A stretch of DNA of 45,857 nt from Gammaproteobacteria bacterium (GCA_021323735.1 JAJPKM010000027.1:1-45857), one strand, 5' to 3'. Positions 25,101 through 34,374 are shown, numbered from the stretch's first letter. Notes: generated by a model from the letters alone, not told the origin. Numbers and translations are program-made.

Positions 25101-25978
25101 CCGGCGCGAACCTCGCCGATGCCGAAGACCCGCGCGCGGTTCCGGCCGTCAACTTCCATGCCACGGAACTCATTTGGGGTGAACGCCAATTCGGCGATGT
25201 GACCGCGGCGCTCGTGAGGGGGGATTCCGGCGTCGAGCTGAAGTCTTTGAATGTCGTGGGCCCGAGCTTTACCGTCGGTGCACAGGGGGAGTGGCGTGCC
25301 AGGGACTTAGGCGTCAGCCGCATCAAGGGGACGCTTGCCAGCACCGACGTGCAGAGCACCCTGAAAGACTTAGGTTATGCCGATGTGATTCAGGCAAAGA
25401 CCGGCAAGATGGACTTCGATCTGACATGGCTGGGTGCGCCGACCACCGCGGCGCTCGCCCAGACGGTCGGGCGTGTGCAGCTGTCTCTCGAGAAGGGCCA
25501 GGTGACCGGCATCAACCCGGGAGCCGGAAGGGTGCTGGGCCTCGCCAGCATCGCTGCACTGCCGCGCAGGCTGGCCTTGGATTTCAGCGACCTGACCGAC
25601 AAGGGGCTGGCTTTCGACACCGTGCACGGTGATTTCGAGCTACACGACGCCAACGCCTACACCGACAACGTGTTGCTCAAAGGGCCCGCGGCGGAAATCG
25701 GTCTGATTGGCCGGGTGGGCTTGAAAACCAAGGATTATGACCAAACTGCCGTGGTGACGGGCAGTGTCGGCAATTCGCTGTCGATCCCGGTGGCCAGTGC
25801 TCTGGTCGGCGGACCGGTGGTGGGGGCCGCGGTACTCTTGTTCACTCAGGTGTTCAAACAGCCGCTGAAGGGCCTGGCTCGAGGGTATTATCGCATTACC
25901 GGCAGTTGGGATAATCCAACGGTCGAACGCATCAAAAGCGCAGACGCCGCAGCCGCGACTGCCGAGGCACCGAAATAA
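22145..25978 (+). CDS. yhdP: YhdP family AsmA-like lipid-transport protein
   Basis: A 1277-residue protein with one N-terminal membrane helix (about residues 9-30) and a very long periplasmic beta-rich body. The C-terminal DUF3971/AsmA_2-type region contains LPRRLALDFSDL, AEIGLIGRVGLKTKDYDQTAVV and QPLKGLARGYYRITGSWDNP. In E. coli, YhdP with TamB and YdbH moves phospholipid to the outer membrane; that role is transferred by family and position. Its stop overlaps the next start (TAATG). It is the largest gene in the window. Confidence 0.93.
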   Translation: MAIRRVVKFLSIGFAGLLGLVLLLMLALKLALDRAPRYQAEIKEWFHAQTGYHIAFAHVSPAFRWYGPELYFDRLELRSKDDQRVLARAAAGRAAADVWQLIRTGKLLAGRVEIDSPAIAVARLGPYRFAVASEIELGGDESPMRTLNLDDLPVGRVVIRHAVLTLQDWNAALPQLILQDVDIDTRRDASELSLAFNALLPSVLGGTVTFKGTVHGSGDARNLAWDALARVRDMSFPGWHQLLPGYLSNLDAGTGAFEVAATGRGAVLSRADADFGAINVVTHQPESPIAKFDQMNGALTLVHAADRWSLAGRRVRVGRRDPQSEFEVDWQEGDGGLLNVRAHANYLRVETLLPLTAFLPQRDLRDRLRELAPSGEWTDTSIALRRDRVGDPWRMQVQAKFQHAGYASVGGVPGIRGVAGSFAGNERGGHVIIDTNGGVFHWPGQFSQPAELTRLKADVYWKRTPEELLIASPDWEIVTHDGDIRGQVAWHQPQDGSSPRLTLVAGIQNGIVANARYYLPRRLIAPSALDWLDRALVGGRMVRASVLFSGPVRNFPFREGDGIFLARCTIEGMTLDYSEGWPAAEGLTTNAEFRNTGMSAHLTAAHIGDLVLESGDAHFPDFGSGELKVRIGLRGDAASALTYLRATPLDAIAEHAFSNAEAKGPLQATVDLFLPFKDFSHRQVLIHGHLAGASLNRLGSTIRATDLAGDFDIDGGQVARADVHGQLLGGGFQMQARTARNRPVTRTQLEFRGAAGADALRTALSIPASVSISGATDWRAVLKITPEPARERSLRVSSTLVGLEMNLPAPLDKAESTPLPSWLEIQWPAVGGPQGTFALGSLVSSSFALDTDADGLRLAHASLSFGTGELNGGESQILNVGGAVQRVDLDGWLRLSTPGKDAKPLSYYMRTARLNVAELDYLGLAFHDVALDLAVAERSWRINVGGPNVIGAITVPTVAGSSEPWNLQFDRLRFDVASGEDSPGPAGANLADAEDPRAVPAVNFHATELIWGERQFGDVTAALVRGDSGVELKSLNVVGPSFTVGAQGEWRARDLGVSRIKGTLASTDVQSTLKDLGYADVIQAKTGKMDFDLTWLGAPTTAALAQTVGRVQLSLEKGQVTGINPGAGRVLGLASIAALPRRLALDFSDLTDKGLAFDTVHGDFELHDANAYTDNVLLKGPAAEIGLIGRVGLKTKDYDQTAVVTGSVGNSLSIPVASALVGGPVVGAAVLLFTQVFKQPLKGLARGYYRITGSWDNPTVERIKSADAAAATAEAPK

Positions 25979-26817
25979 TGGGCAAAGTCGCCGCCATACA
26001 GATGACCTCGAGCCACGTAGTGGCCGACAACCTTGCGTCCGCCGGCGCTTTACTGCGCGAGGCCAAGGATGCGGGTGCGCTGATTGCCTGCCTGCCGGAA
26101 AACTTTTCGTTCATTGGGCTCAAGGATGCCGACAAGCTGCAAGTCGCCGAGATCGATGGCAGCGGGCCCGTGCAGGCATTCTTGAGCGATACCGCGCGCA
26201 GCCTCAAGATGTGGATTCTCGGCGGGACCATCGTGGTCCGCACCAAAGACTCGAACCGGGTGGCCAACGCCTCGCTGCTGATCGATGCCGACGGCAATCG
26301 CGCGGCACGCTACGATAAGATTCACTTGTTCGACGTAACCATCCCGGGACGCAACGAACAGTATCGCGAATCCGCCCATGTGCTTCCCGGACGCCATCCG
26401 GTGATCGCCGACACACCGGTGGGCAAGCTCGGTTTGTCCGTGTGCTACGACATGCGGTTTCCGGAACTCTATCGTGAACTGGTAGCGCAGGGCGCCGAAT
26501 GGCTGGCCATGCCCGCGGCATTCACGGTGCCGACCGGACGGGCGCATTGGGAGACGCTGCTGCGGGCGCGCGCCATCGAAAATTTGTGTTACGTGGTGGC
26601 GCCGGCACAATCCGGTATGCACACCAGCGGCCGGGAGACATACGGCGATTCATTGATCGTGGATTATTGGGGCCAGGTGCTGGAGCGCCTGGAAAAGGGT
26701 ACCGGAGTGATTACAGCAGACATCGATCTTGCCAGCCAAGCCGAATCGCGCGCCCGCTTTCCGGCGCTCGACAATCGCCGGCTCGGGCAGAGCCGTTCCG
26801 CGGCGGTCATGACATGA
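25978..26817 (+). CDS. Nitrilase-superfamily carbon-nitrogen hydrolase (Nit1/YafV-like)
   Basis: A 279-residue omega-amidase-type hydrolase. The Glu-Lys-Cys triad is visible in LPENFSFIG (Glu), YDKIHLFDV (Lys) and [15 protein letters not shown] (Cys). The sequence is closest in style to Nit1-type deaminated-glutathione amidases. It overlaps yhdP by one base and tldD by four (ATGA), so it is translated within the same operon. The substrate is inferred, not shown. Confidence 0.9.
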   Translation: MGKVAAIQMTSSHVVADNLASAGALLREAKDAGALIACLPENFSFIGLKDADKLQVAEIDGSGPVQAFLSDTARSLKMWILGGTIVVRTKDSNRVANASLLIDADGNRAARYDKIHLFDVTIPGRNEQYRESAHVLPGRHPVIADTPVGKLGLSVCYDMRFPELYRELVAQGAEWLAMPAAFTVPTGRAHWETLLRARAIENLCYVVAPAQSGMHTSGRETYGDSLIVDYWGQVLERLEKGTGVITADIDLASQAESRARFPALDNRRLGQSRSAAVMT

Positions 26818-28277
26818 ACGCCCGAGCCCTTGAAATGAGCCAGTCCAGCTTTGCAGTGGCCGAGAAAATGATTCTGGCGCCCTCCGGCCTCGACGAGAGG
26901 CGCTTGAGCCAGGTGCTCGACACGCTGATGAGCCGCGGCGTCGAGTATGCCGATCTTTATTTCGCGTTGTCGCGCGAGGAGTCCTGGTCGCTGGAGGATG
27001 GCATCGTCAAGGATGGTTCGCACAGCATCGAGCAGGGCGTGGGCGTGCGCGCCGTCAGCGGCGAGAAGACCGGTTTCGCGTACACCGACGAGGTGCTCCT
27101 GCCCGCGCTGCTCGAGGCCTCCGACGCGGCGCGGGCCATTGCCCGCAGCGGCGGCAGGAATGCGGTCAAGACCTGGCAACGTCCGCCGACGCACCGGCTC
27201 TATCTGCCCGTGGATCCGCTCGATGCCATCAAGGATGAGGACAAGGTGGCCTGGCTCATGCGTATCGATGCCGACACGCGCCGCATCGATCCTCGGGTGA
27301 AACAAGTGATGGCCTCATTGGCGGCGGTCCATGAGATCGTGCTGATCGCCTCCAGCGACGGGACGCTGGTGGCGGATGTGCGTCCGCTGGTGCGCCTCAA
27401 CGTGTCGGTCATCGTCGAGCAGAACGGCCGTCGCGAGCAGGGCTACAGCGGCGGAGGAGGCCGATTTGGCCTCGATGAGTTGCTGCACGGCGAGGCGCCT
27501 TTCGCGCATGGGCGCGAGGCGGTGCGCCAGGCGCTGGTCAATCTCGAGGCGGTGGCGGCGCCCGCAGGTTCCATGACCGTGGTACTGGGTCCGGGCTGGC
27601 CCGGTATCCTGCTGCATGAAGCGATCGGCCACGGATTGGAAGGCGACTTCAATCGCAAGGGGACTTCTGCATTTTCCAATCGCATCGGCCAGAAAGTCGG
27701 CGCCGACGACGTGACGGTGGTGGATGACGGCACGCTAGATCGCCGCCGCGGGTCATTGAATGTCGATGACGAAGGCACGCCGACCCAATGCACCACGCTC
27801 ATCGAGAACGGCATTCTGTGCGGCTACCTGCAGGACAAGATGAACGCGAAGCTCATGGGCATGGCGCCAACCGGCAACGGCCGGCGCGAGTCGTTCGCGC
27901 ACCTGACCTTGCCGCGCATGACCAATACCTACATGCGTGCCGGAACACGCGCACCCGAGGAGATCATCGCCTCGGTGGAGAAGGGGCTGTATGCCGTCAA
28001 TTTCGGCGGCGGCCAGGTCGACATCACGTCCGGCAAGTTCGTATTCTCGGCGAGCGAAGCCTACCTCATCGAGAACGGCAAGGTCGGTGCGCCCGTGAAG
28101 GGTGCGACGCTCATCGGAAACGGACCGGACGTACTCACGCGGGTCAGCATGGTCGGCAATGACCTGAAGCTCGACGCGGGGGTCGGGACCTGCGGCAAGG
28201 AGGGACAGTCGGTTCCGGTTGGAGTCGGCCAACCGACGCTGCGCGTAGAAGCGCTGACAGTCGGCGGAACCGCTTGA
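26814..28277 (+). CDS. tldD: Metalloprotease TldD
   Basis: A 487-residue subunit of the TldD/TldE protease, which trims unfolded peptides and is needed for microcin B17 maturation and CcdA turnover in E. coli. The zinc motif [11 protein letters not shown] has His268, Glu269 and His273, and the C-terminal Cys460 in [17 protein letters not shown] is the likely third ligand. The ATG at 26814 overlaps the nitrilase stop; an upstream extension of the frame lies inside the nitrilase gene. Its partner pmbA (tldE) is 6.7 kb downstream. Confidence 0.96.
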   Translation: MNARALEMSQSSFAVAEKMILAPSGLDERRLSQVLDTLMSRGVEYADLYFALSREESWSLEDGIVKDGSHSIEQGVGVRAVSGEKTGFAYTDEVLLPALLEASDAARAIARSGGRNAVKTWQRPPTHRLYLPVDPLDAIKDEDKVAWLMRIDADTRRIDPRVKQVMASLAAVHEIVLIASSDGTLVADVRPLVRLNVSVIVEQNGRREQGYSGGGGRFGLDELLHGEAPFAHGREAVRQALVNLEAVAAPAGSMTVVLGPGWPGILLHEAIGHGLEGDFNRKGTSAFSNRIGQKVGADDVTVVDDGTLDRRRGSLNVDDEGTPTQCTTLIENGILCGYLQDKMNAKLMGMAPTGNGRRESFAHLTLPRMTNTYMRAGTRAPEEIIASVEKGLYAVNFGGGQVDITSGKFVFSASEAYLIENGKVGAPVKGATLIGNGPDVLTRVSMVGNDLKLDAGVGTCGKEGQSVPVGVGQPTLRVEALTVGGTA

Positions 28278-28606
28278 GCACACCCGGCGCCGACGTTTCC
28301 GCCTCGATGATGGACAAGTCCGTCGCGCTCGAGGCCACGGGGAATACCTAGGAAAGGCTTTTCTGTACGTTTGCGCGGCACCGTCGCGTTCACGGCCGGC
28401 GCCGCGCGTGGAAAAATCATCGCGCGGCAGGAGAAGGGACTCACGTCGAATGGCAGGATGCCTAAGGGCCGCGGCGCGGGTGGGGCGTACGCCGGGCGTC
28501 TTGCCCGCGCCTCATTCGCGCAACGAGACTTGGCGAGCGGCCTACGAAATATGACAATCGGAATACCAAACGGCGCGTTGCCCTGCACTGACCGGAGCCC
28601 AACTTG
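28278..28606. other. Gap of 329 bp between tldD and the M28 peptidase
   Basis: No convincing gene is seen. A GCCGCGCG/CGCGCGGC stem (28401-28408 and 28421-28428, 12-nt loop) could be a weak terminator after tldD but lacks a T tract. A short open frame from TTG 28371 has biased low-complexity content and no ribosome site. A GGAG near 28594 serves the next gene. Confidence 0.6.
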
Positions 28607-30325
28607 ATGCAAATTGACATGTTGAAACCGAATCGAGCGGCGCTGCTGCTGCTCACGTTGAGCTGCGGGAGCGGGATTTTCGCAGGCGCTTCGTTCGCCG
28701 CCGATCCAGTCCCGTCGCTGGGACTTCCGGCCGCCGCCGCGGCCTCGATTGGTAAGATCGATGCTCGGCGCATTGCCGAGCACGTGCGATTCCTGGCCAA
28801 CGACCTGCTCGAGGGCCGTGCTCCCGGCACGCGCGGCGGCGATATCGCCGCGAATTATATTGCCGCGCAGTTCGCGCTCGAGGGTTTGAAGCCGGCGGGC
28901 GACAACGGCAGCTACCTGCAGAAAGTCGACTTCGTGGGCGTAAAAACCTTGCCCGGCACGTCGGCCTCGCTGCAGCCCACGCATGGCAATCCGATCGACT
29001 TGCGGCTCGCCGAGGATTACGTCGCGGGCAATCAAACGCAGACCGACCGCGTCGAGGTCGATGCGCCCATCGTCTTCGTCGGCTATGGCATCGAGGCTCC
29101 GGAATACCAGTGGAATGACTTCAAAGGGGTGGACGTCAGGGGCAAGGTGGTGCTGGTCATCGTCAACGAGCCACCCTCGCAGGACCCGAAGTTCTTCAAC
29201 GCCGAGGCGCTCACGTATTACGGCCGCTGGACCTATAAGTTCGAAGAGGCAGCGCGCAAGGGCGCCGTCGCTGCCCTGATCATTCACCGCACCGACCTGG
29301 CCAGCTATGGCTGGGACGTGGTGCGCAATTCCTGGAGCGCGGAGCAGGTGTACTTGGGTAATGACAAGGATCCGAAGCTTCAGGCGGCATCCTGGATTCA
29401 ACTGGATGTCGCGCGAAAATTGTTCAGCGCGGTGAATCAAAATCTGGACGAAATGATCGCGGCAGCCGGTACCCGGCAGTTCCAGGCGAGAGAGCTGCCG
29501 ATGCGTTTCAGGGCGCATATCGAGAGCAAGGTGCGCAAGTTCGAGTCCTATAACGTGCTCGGGCTGTTGCCGGGTAAAGACAGCGGCGGACCTCAGGCGG
29601 ACGGCCGCGGACGCCAGGCGGTGGTGTACTCGGCCCACTACGATCACCTGGGCATCGACCCCGCCTCGAGCGGCGACAATATTTACAACGGCGCGGTCGA
29701 CAATGGCACGGGCTGCGGCATTCTGTTGGAAATGGCCCATGCGTTCGCGTCCGCCGCGCCGCCGCCCTCCCCCGTGCTTTTTGCCGCGGTGACTGCCGAG
29801 GAGAAGGGATTGCTGGGATCCAATTATCTCGGCAAACATTTGCCGATCCCGGCTGCCCAGATCGCATTGAACCTGAACTACGACGCCATCCTACCCATCG
29901 GCATACCCCAGTCCGTCAATGTCACGGGTGCCGAGCGAACCTCGTTCTATCCCACCGTGCAAAAGACGGCTGCTGCCTTTGGATTCGAGATTCAAGCGGA
30001 TGCCGAGCCCGGCGCGGGGCACTACTACCGCTCCGATCACTTCAGCATGGCGCGCGCGGGCGTGCCGGCGTTCTCCATCAATACCGGCGTGAAATTTGCG
30101 GGCCATACCCTGGAATGGGGCAAAGCGCAGCACGAGGAGTACACCGCGAAGCGCTACCATCGGCCCAGCGATGAGTTCACGCCGGACATGGATTTCACGA
30201 GCGACGCGGCGGTCGCGAAATTCGGCTTTGCTTTAGGATGGCAGGCCATGCTGGCGAAGAGCACGGTCAACTGGCAGCCCGGCGATGAGTTCGAGGCCGC
30301 GCGCCTTCACGGGACGGCGCACTAG
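28607..30325 (+). CDS. Secreted M28-family zinc aminopeptidase with PA-like insert
   Basis: A 572-residue exported peptidase. The N-terminus has a signal peptide (AALLLLTLSCGSGIFAGASFA). The metal and catalytic residues lie in YSAHYDHLGID (His, then Asp), VDNGTGCGILLEM (Asp), VTAEEKGLLGSNYL (Glu pair), NYDAILP (Asp) and YRSDHFSMARAGVP (His). The segment at about residues 115-270 resembles a protease-associated domain (VDVRGKVVLVIVNEPP). ATG 28607 is 10 bp after GGAG; an overlapping TTG at 28604 is possible. It stands alone in its region. Confidence 0.93.
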   Translation: MQIDMLKPNRAALLLLTLSCGSGIFAGASFAADPVPSLGLPAAAAASIGKIDARRIAEHVRFLANDLLEGRAPGTRGGDIAANYIAAQFALEGLKPAGDNGSYLQKVDFVGVKTLPGTSASLQPTHGNPIDLRLAEDYVAGNQTQTDRVEVDAPIVFVGYGIEAPEYQWNDFKGVDVRGKVVLVIVNEPPSQDPKFFNAEALTYYGRWTYKFEEAARKGAVAALIIHRTDLASYGWDVVRNSWSAEQVYLGNDKDPKLQAASWIQLDVARKLFSAVNQNLDEMIAAAGTRQFQARELPMRFRAHIESKVRKFESYNVLGLLPGKDSGGPQADGRGRQAVVYSAHYDHLGIDPASSGDNIYNGAVDNGTGCGILLEMAHAFASAAPPPSPVLFAAVTAEEKGLLGSNYLGKHLPIPAAQIALNLNYDAILPIGIPQSVNVTGAERTSFYPTVQKTAAAFGFEIQADAEPGAGHYYRSDHFSMARAGVPAFSINTGVKFAGHTLEWGKAQHEEYTAKRYHRPSDEFTPDMDFTSDAAVAKFGFALGWQAMLAKSTVNWQPGDEFEAARLHGTAH

Positions 30326-30637
30326 CATCTCGGCGCAGTGATTGCATCATGGCTGCGCGACGGCTTCCAAGGCGAGCCGTCGCCGGCGGCCAAGCTTGAG
30401 TGAAGCGACAGCGGCATCGAGGCGTTGCATCGGCACGGATGTGTGAAATGCCGGCGTCGACCACGCGACGATGCCGCCAGCCGCGCTGTCATAACCCGGA
30501 AGGCGATGACAACGTCGCTTACCAGCGACGGCTCGCGACTCGAGTCCCTGCGATTCCGGAGAAGCGTGCGCTAGATCTCATTCGACAGTGACTCGCTCTC
30601 GGTAGGCTGCATCCCGTTATCACACGACGGAGTTTCC
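30326..30637. other. Gap of 312 bp after the M28 peptidase
   Basis: A perfect 9-bp stem, GCGACGGCT (30357-30365) with AGCCGTCGC (30375-30383), may end the peptidase transcript but has no T tract. The rest shows no supported gene. An open frame at 30400-30591 is Arg/Cys-rich with no ribosome site. The last bases hold the GGAG for the small gene that follows. Confidence 0.55.
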
Positions 30638-30796
30638 ATGGTCGACCATTCAATGACGGGCACTTTCCAGATTCCGAAGGATCTCCTGTCCGAAGCCAAG
30701 CGCACCGCGAAGCCGAAGAGCGAGCAATTGCACGTGGAGGGCTGGCGCAACTCTTGGTTGTCGCGCATTGCCGAGATGCTGGTCGGAAAGGACTGA
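30638..30796 (+). CDS. Small hypothetical protein, 52 residues
   Basis: A short reading frame with a good ribosome site (GGAG, 5 bp before ATG 30638). The product begins MVDHSMTGTFQIPKDLLSEA and continues with a basic KRTAKPKSEQ stretch and a Trp-containing amphipathic C-terminal segment (EGWRNSWLSRIAEMLVGKD). Third codon positions are mostly G or C, as in neighbouring genes. I do not recognise the family. There is no signal peptide or membrane helix. It is the only convincing frame in about 740 bp. Confidence 0.5.
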   Translation: MVDHSMTGTFQIPKDLLSEAKRTAKPKSEQLHVEGWRNSWLSRIAEMLVGKD

Positions 30797-31062
30797 GCCT
30801 CAAGCCTTTGAGGGTGACTTTGACCGGGGCCTGTGGGTCTGAGCTACCGGCCTTAAGCCAACCTTGAGCCCAAGCCTGAGCTGCGGCGTCGCAGACCTTC
30901 TTTTCGGCGCCGGCGTGCGGAACGGGCGACGCATGGCACTCAGGCAGGTTCTTTGTAGGAAAAACGGACGTAAGCCGTAGGTCTGGACCTGAATATGAGG
31001 TTTTAAGTTAAATCAAGCAGCGGCGAGGGCGACACGGAATTAGGATGGGCGCAGGAGATACT

Positions 31063-31302
31063 ATGCGCCTGGCACGTCCTGTCTACGAAAGCTTGCCCAT
31101 CATCTACATGCTGCTCGGTGGCCTGGCCATACTGCTTTTCTATATCAATCCTCTCGGCTTTGCCGGCAAAGCGGCCTTCCTCATCGGCGTCCTCGCCGAA
31201 ACGGCGGCGCTCACGTTGTTCCTACGGCGTCGGGACTACCGCGAGCTGAGCCGTGAATACAACGGCGAGACCATCGAGCTGCCTTCCAACTTAAGCGGTT
31301 AG
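31063..31302 (+). CDS. Small inner-membrane protein, 79 residues
   Basis: Two hydrophobic helices are seen: IIYMLLGGLAILLFYINPLG and FAGKAAFLIGVLAETAALTLFL. A charged tail follows (RRRDYRELSREYNGETIEL). ATG 31063 has AGGAG 5 bp upstream and is preferred over the in-frame ATG at 31045. The family is not recognised. Its stop codon lies in a 19-bp tandem repeat. The 266 bp upstream hold no supported gene; a moderately AT-rich stretch around 30960-31020 may contain its promoter. Confidence 0.7.
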   Translation: MRLARPVYESLPIIYMLLGGLAILLFYINPLGFAGKAAFLIGVLAETAALTLFLRRRDYRELSREYNGETIELPSNLSG

Positions 31303-31328
31303 GCTAGGGTTAAGCGGCTAGGCTAGGG
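31291..31328. repeat. 19-bp tandem duplication at the end of the small membrane gene
   Basis: TTAAGCGGTTAGGCTAGGG (31291-31309) is repeated at 31310-31328 with one change (T to C). The first copy contains the TAG stop of the small membrane protein gene. The second copy lies just before the convergent ATPase gene's stop. Confidence 0.85.
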
Positions 31329-31331
31329 CTC

Positions 31332-32594
31332 TTAGCCGGATTTCGGTTTCTCGATGGTACCGGTGGCCGTGCCGGTCTCGGTCGCGTCGACCGGATCGAG
31401 TGAGTTTCTCACCCGCGGCGACCGCTCGTCGATGTACATGATTTCGTGCTGGCCGACCTGCACCACATCGCCGTCGTTCAAGTTGTGGCGCCGCACGCGT
31501 CTTGACTGGATAAAAATGCCGTTGGTGCTGTTGAGATCTTCGATGACGCAGGAGTCCTGCTGGGTCACGATTTGGCAGTGATGCCGGCTGATGAACTTGC
31601 TGTCGATCTGCAGATCGTTGTCCGATGTGCGGCCGATCACCAGACGGCCGGACTTCAATTCCCGCTCCACCAGGGTCTTGCCTTCGCTGGCCAGAAGAAT
31701 CCGGCCGACTATGGGGCTGGTGTCGGTCGGCGGCGCAGGTCCTTGTTCGATCGTGGGCACCTTCATCCGATTGGTGCCGGAAGCGAATTCGACCCACTCG
31801 AGTTCCTTGATCGCCGCCTCGAGTTCCTCCGCCGTCACCGCATCGCGATCCTTGCCGTAGGCGGCCATCAGGCAGGTGTCGCATAAGGTGTTGATGAGAC
31901 GCGGTACGCCACCCGTGTACTTGTAGATCGTCGCGTAGGTGTCCTCGGCGAATATACGTCGCCCCTGAGAGCCGGCTACTTCCAGGCGGTGGTCGATGTA
32001 GGCGTTGGTCTCGGCCTTGGAGAGTGCGGTCAGATGAAAGCGCAGACGCACGCGCTGCGCCAGCTGGATCAATTCGGCGGAGTTGAGTTTGTCGCTCAAT
32101 TCCGGCTGGCCGGCGAGGATGATGCGCAGTGCCTTTTCCTTCGTCGTCTCCACCCCGGACAGCATGCGCACTTCCTCGAGCACGCGGTTGGTCAGATTCT
32201 GAGCTTCGTCGACGATCAGCAGCACCTTGCGGCCGCAGCTGTACTGTTCCATCAGAAACTGGTTCAAGGTCGCGAGAACCTCCGGCTTCTTCATGTGGAA
32301 GGGCGAGAATCCGAACTGCACCAGCACCGTTTGCAGGAACGCCGTGGGTGACAATTGCGTTTGATTGATTTGCGCCACGACCACATCGCTCTGCAGTTCA
32401 CGCAGAAAGGTTTCGATGAGGGTGGTCTTGCCGGCGCCGATTTCACCGGTGATCACGACGAAGCCGTCGGTGAACCAGATGGTTGACTCCATGTACGCTT
32501 TGGCACGCGCATGCTGCTTGCTGAGGTACAAGAACTGCGGATCCGGGCTCAAGCGGAACGGCAGCTCGTGGAGTTTGAACAGTTCTAGGTACAT
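31332..32594 (-). CDS. ExeA-like AAA ATPase fused to a C-terminal FHA domain
   Basis: A 420-residue two-domain protein. Residues 1-270 are an ExeA/MshM-like ATPase with MYLELFKLHELPFRLSPDP at the N-terminus, Walker A GEIGAGKTT (50-58), Walker B LLIVDEAQ (Asp129, Glu130) and a GGVPRLINTLCD sensor. A Pro-rich linker leads to an FHA phosphothreonine-binding domain at about 298-390, with GR 321-322, SRHH 336-339 and NSTNG 355-359 all intact. ExeA-type ATPases act in secretion, pilus or exopolysaccharide assembly with a peptidoglycan-binding partner. Here the FHA domain replaces the usual peptidoglycan-binding end. No secretion genes or Ser/Thr kinase lie nearby. The start has no clear ribosome site. 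Confidence 0.9.
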   Translation of the reverse strand: MYLELFKLHELPFRLSPDPQFLYLSKQHARAKAYMESTIWFTDGFVVITGEIGAGKTTLIETFLRELQSDVVVAQINQTQLSPTAFLQTVLVQFGFSPFHMKKPEVLATLNQFLMEQYSCGRKVLLIVDEAQNLTNRVLEEVRMLSGVETTKEKALRIILAGQPELSDKLNSAELIQLAQRVRLRFHLTALSKAETNAYIDHRLEVAGSQGRRIFAEDTYATIYKYTGGVPRLINTLCDTCLMAAYGKDRDAVTAEELEAAIKELEWVEFASGTNRMKVPTIEQGPAPPTDTSPIVGRILLASEGKTLVERELKSGRLVIGRTSDNDLQIDSKFISRHHCQIVTQQDSCVIEDLNSTNGIFIQSRRVRRHNLNDGDVVQVGQHEIMYIDERSPRVRNSLDPVDATETGTATGTIEKPKSG

Positions 32595-32667
32595 TGCGCG
32601 TCAGTTTAAGGTATTTGACGGGCCCGGCGGAAAGGGGTCAGCCGACAAATTCGCAGGAAGGGAATTT

Positions 32668-32686
32668 GGCCGACCAAAGGTCGGCC
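32668..32686. repeat. Perfect 8-bp hairpin between purK and the ATPase gene
   Basis: GGCCGACC (32668-32675), a 3-nt AAA loop, then GGTCGGCC. It sits in a 176-bp gap after the purK stop. It could end the darP-purE-purK transcript on the minus strand, but no T tract follows. Confidence 0.45.
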
Positions 32687-32770
32687 CCGCTGGGTGCCGG
32701 CTAGGGAGGCCTAAACAAATACGCCCATCCAATTCGGCCGCCCCCACGAATGCGTCAGGAATAATGCAGG

Positions 32771-33868
32771 CTAGGCCCACTCGATCAAGCGGAGTGCCTC
32801 GGCGAGCGCCAGATTGCGGTCCCTGGATTGGCGCCTGAGGATGGTGCAGTGGCCTAGTTTGCGCCCGGGCCGCGGCTCCTTGCCGTAGTCATGAAAGGCC
32901 AACCCGTCGATGGCCAGCAAGCGCTCAAGATCGGGCATTTTCCCCAGAAAATTGATCATGGCCGTGTGTCCCAGGGCGCGCGTGCTCCCCAGCGGCATAT
33001 CGCAAATCGCGCGCAGGTGATTCTCGAACTGACTGGTGACGCAGCCCTCGATGGTCCAGTGGCCGGAATTGTGCACGCGGGGTGCCATTTCATTCGCGAT
33101 CAATCGGCCATCCACCACGAAGAACTCGATGCACAGCACCCCAACGTAGTCGAGGGCGTTCATGACGCGCTTGGAGTACAGCCTTGCGGTGCGCTCCAAA
33201 CTCGCATGGGCGAAGGGCGCCACGCTATATCGCAGGATGCCGCCACCATGCGTATTGGCGGACAGGGGATAGAACACGGTTTCACCGGCCGCCGAACGCA
33301 CGCCGACCAGAGAGACCTCGCGGGAGAATCTTTGAAATTTTTCGTAGATCAGGCCGGCGGCGCCGATCGCATCCCATGCCTCGTCGATCTGTGCGGCCTC
33401 GCGCAGCACGAACTGGCCCTTGCCGTCGTAGCCCAGCCGGCGCGTCTTGAGAACCCCGGGAAGCCCAATTTTCCGTGTCGCCGCCAGAAGTTCTTGCTTG
33501 CTTTCGACCGCCGCATGCGCTGCTACGGGGATTTTGAGCTTGGCAAATAAAGCCTTTTCCGCGAGTCGGTCTTGCGACACCTCGAGCGCCGCCCGAGGCG
33601 GACGCACCCGGGTGATTGTCTCCAGCGGCTTCAAGGCGGCGCCGGAAATGTTTTCCCAGTCGAACGTGAGCACGTCGCTGCGCGATGCGAGCTCGGCCAG
33701 GCGCGCAGCGTCCTCGAGATCTCCGAGCAGGGTGGGAGCGACTTGCGCACCGGGAGTGCCGGCGCTGCGATCGAGGAACAAGCAGTGCACACCCAAGGGA
33801 TATCCGGCCAGCGCCAGCATGCGCCCCAATTGGCCTGCGCCCACGATGCCGACGCGCAAGGACTTCAA
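32771..33868 (-). CDS. purK: 5-(carboxyamino)imidazole ribonucleotide synthase
   Basis: A 365-residue ATP-grasp enzyme that carboxylates aminoimidazole ribonucleotide with bicarbonate and ATP in purine synthesis. It opens with the [12 protein letters not shown] nucleotide motif and carries the ATP-grasp blocks [30 protein letters not shown] and [17 protein letters not shown]. It overlaps purE by 4 bp (ATGA), so the two are coupled. Confidence 0.97.
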   Translation of the reverse strand: MKSLRVGIVGAGQLGRMLALAGYPLGVHCLFLDRSAGTPGAQVAPTLLGDLEDAARLAELASRSDVLTFDWENISGAALKPLETITRVRPPRAALEVSQDRLAEKALFAKLKIPVAAHAAVESKQELLAATRKIGLPGVLKTRRLGYDGKGQFVLREAAQIDEAWDAIGAAGLIYEKFQRFSREVSLVGVRSAAGETVFYPLSANTHGGGILRYSVAPFAHASLERTARLYSKRVMNALDYVGVLCIEFFVVDGRLIANEMAPRVHNSGHWTIEGCVTSQFENHLRAICDMPLGSTRALGHTAMINFLGKMPDLERLLAIDGLAFHDYGKEPRPGRKLGHCTILRRQSRDRNLALAEALRLIEWA

Positions 33869-34356
33869 GAGTTTCGAGGATCCGGCTTGGCGAGCACCGC
33901 TGCGGTCTGCGTCCTGCGAAATTCATCCAACGCGGCGCGGATATCCGCATGTTCGTTGGCAAGAATGGCGGCGGCGAACAGAGCGGCGTTCTTCGCGCCG
34001 GGGGTCCCGATCGCGAAGGTGGCGACGGGCACGCCGCTGGGCATTTGCGCGATCGAAAGCAGTGAATCGATGCCGTTCAGTGCCTTGGATTGAATCGGAA
34101 CGCCCAGCACGGGTAGTGCGGTCTTCGCGGCGGTCATGCCCGGCAGATGGGCCGCGCCGCCGGCGCCGGCAATGATGACCTTTAGCCCGCGAGTGCGCGC
34201 GGAGGCCGAATATTCGAATAATAGATCCGGCGTGCGGTGCGCCGAGATCACGCGGACCTCGTGCGCGATCCCGAGATGGGTCAAGGTATCGGCCGCAGCC
34301 TGCATCGTTTCCCAGTCGGAAGACGACCCCATGATGACTCCGACCAAGGCTTTCAT
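33865..34356 (-). CDS. purE: N5-carboxyaminoimidazole ribonucleotide mutase
   Basis: A 163-residue class I PurE that shifts the carboxyl group made by PurK. The signature [13 protein letters not shown], the [12 protein letters not shown] loop with the catalytic His, and [11 protein letters not shown] are intact. It begins 18 bp after darP on the same strand, so darP-purE-purK is a likely operon. Confidence 0.97.
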   Translation of the reverse strand: MKALVGVIMGSSSDWETMQAAADTLTHLGIAHEVRVISAHRTPDLLFEYSASARTRGLKVIIAGAGGAAHLPGMTAAKTALPVLGVPIQSKALNGIDSLLSIAQMPSGVPVATFAIGTPGAKNAALFAAAILANEHADIRAALDEFRRTQTAAVLAKPDPRNS

Positions 34357-34374
34357 CGGCGCAAGTTTATCAAC

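Noticed and set aside
28371-28607. 78-codon frame upstream of the M28 peptidase
   Set aside because: TTG start with no ribosome site, low-complexity Arg/Gly/Ala content, and overlap with the real gene's ribosome site region.
28061-29839. 592-codon minus-strand frame across the end of tldD and the M28 peptidase
   Set aside because: Long only because of GC-rich codon bias. It spans two well-supported plus-strand genes and has no domain.
30400-30591. 63-codon Arg/Cys-rich frame after the M28 peptidase
   Set aside because: No ribosome site, atypical composition, no motif.
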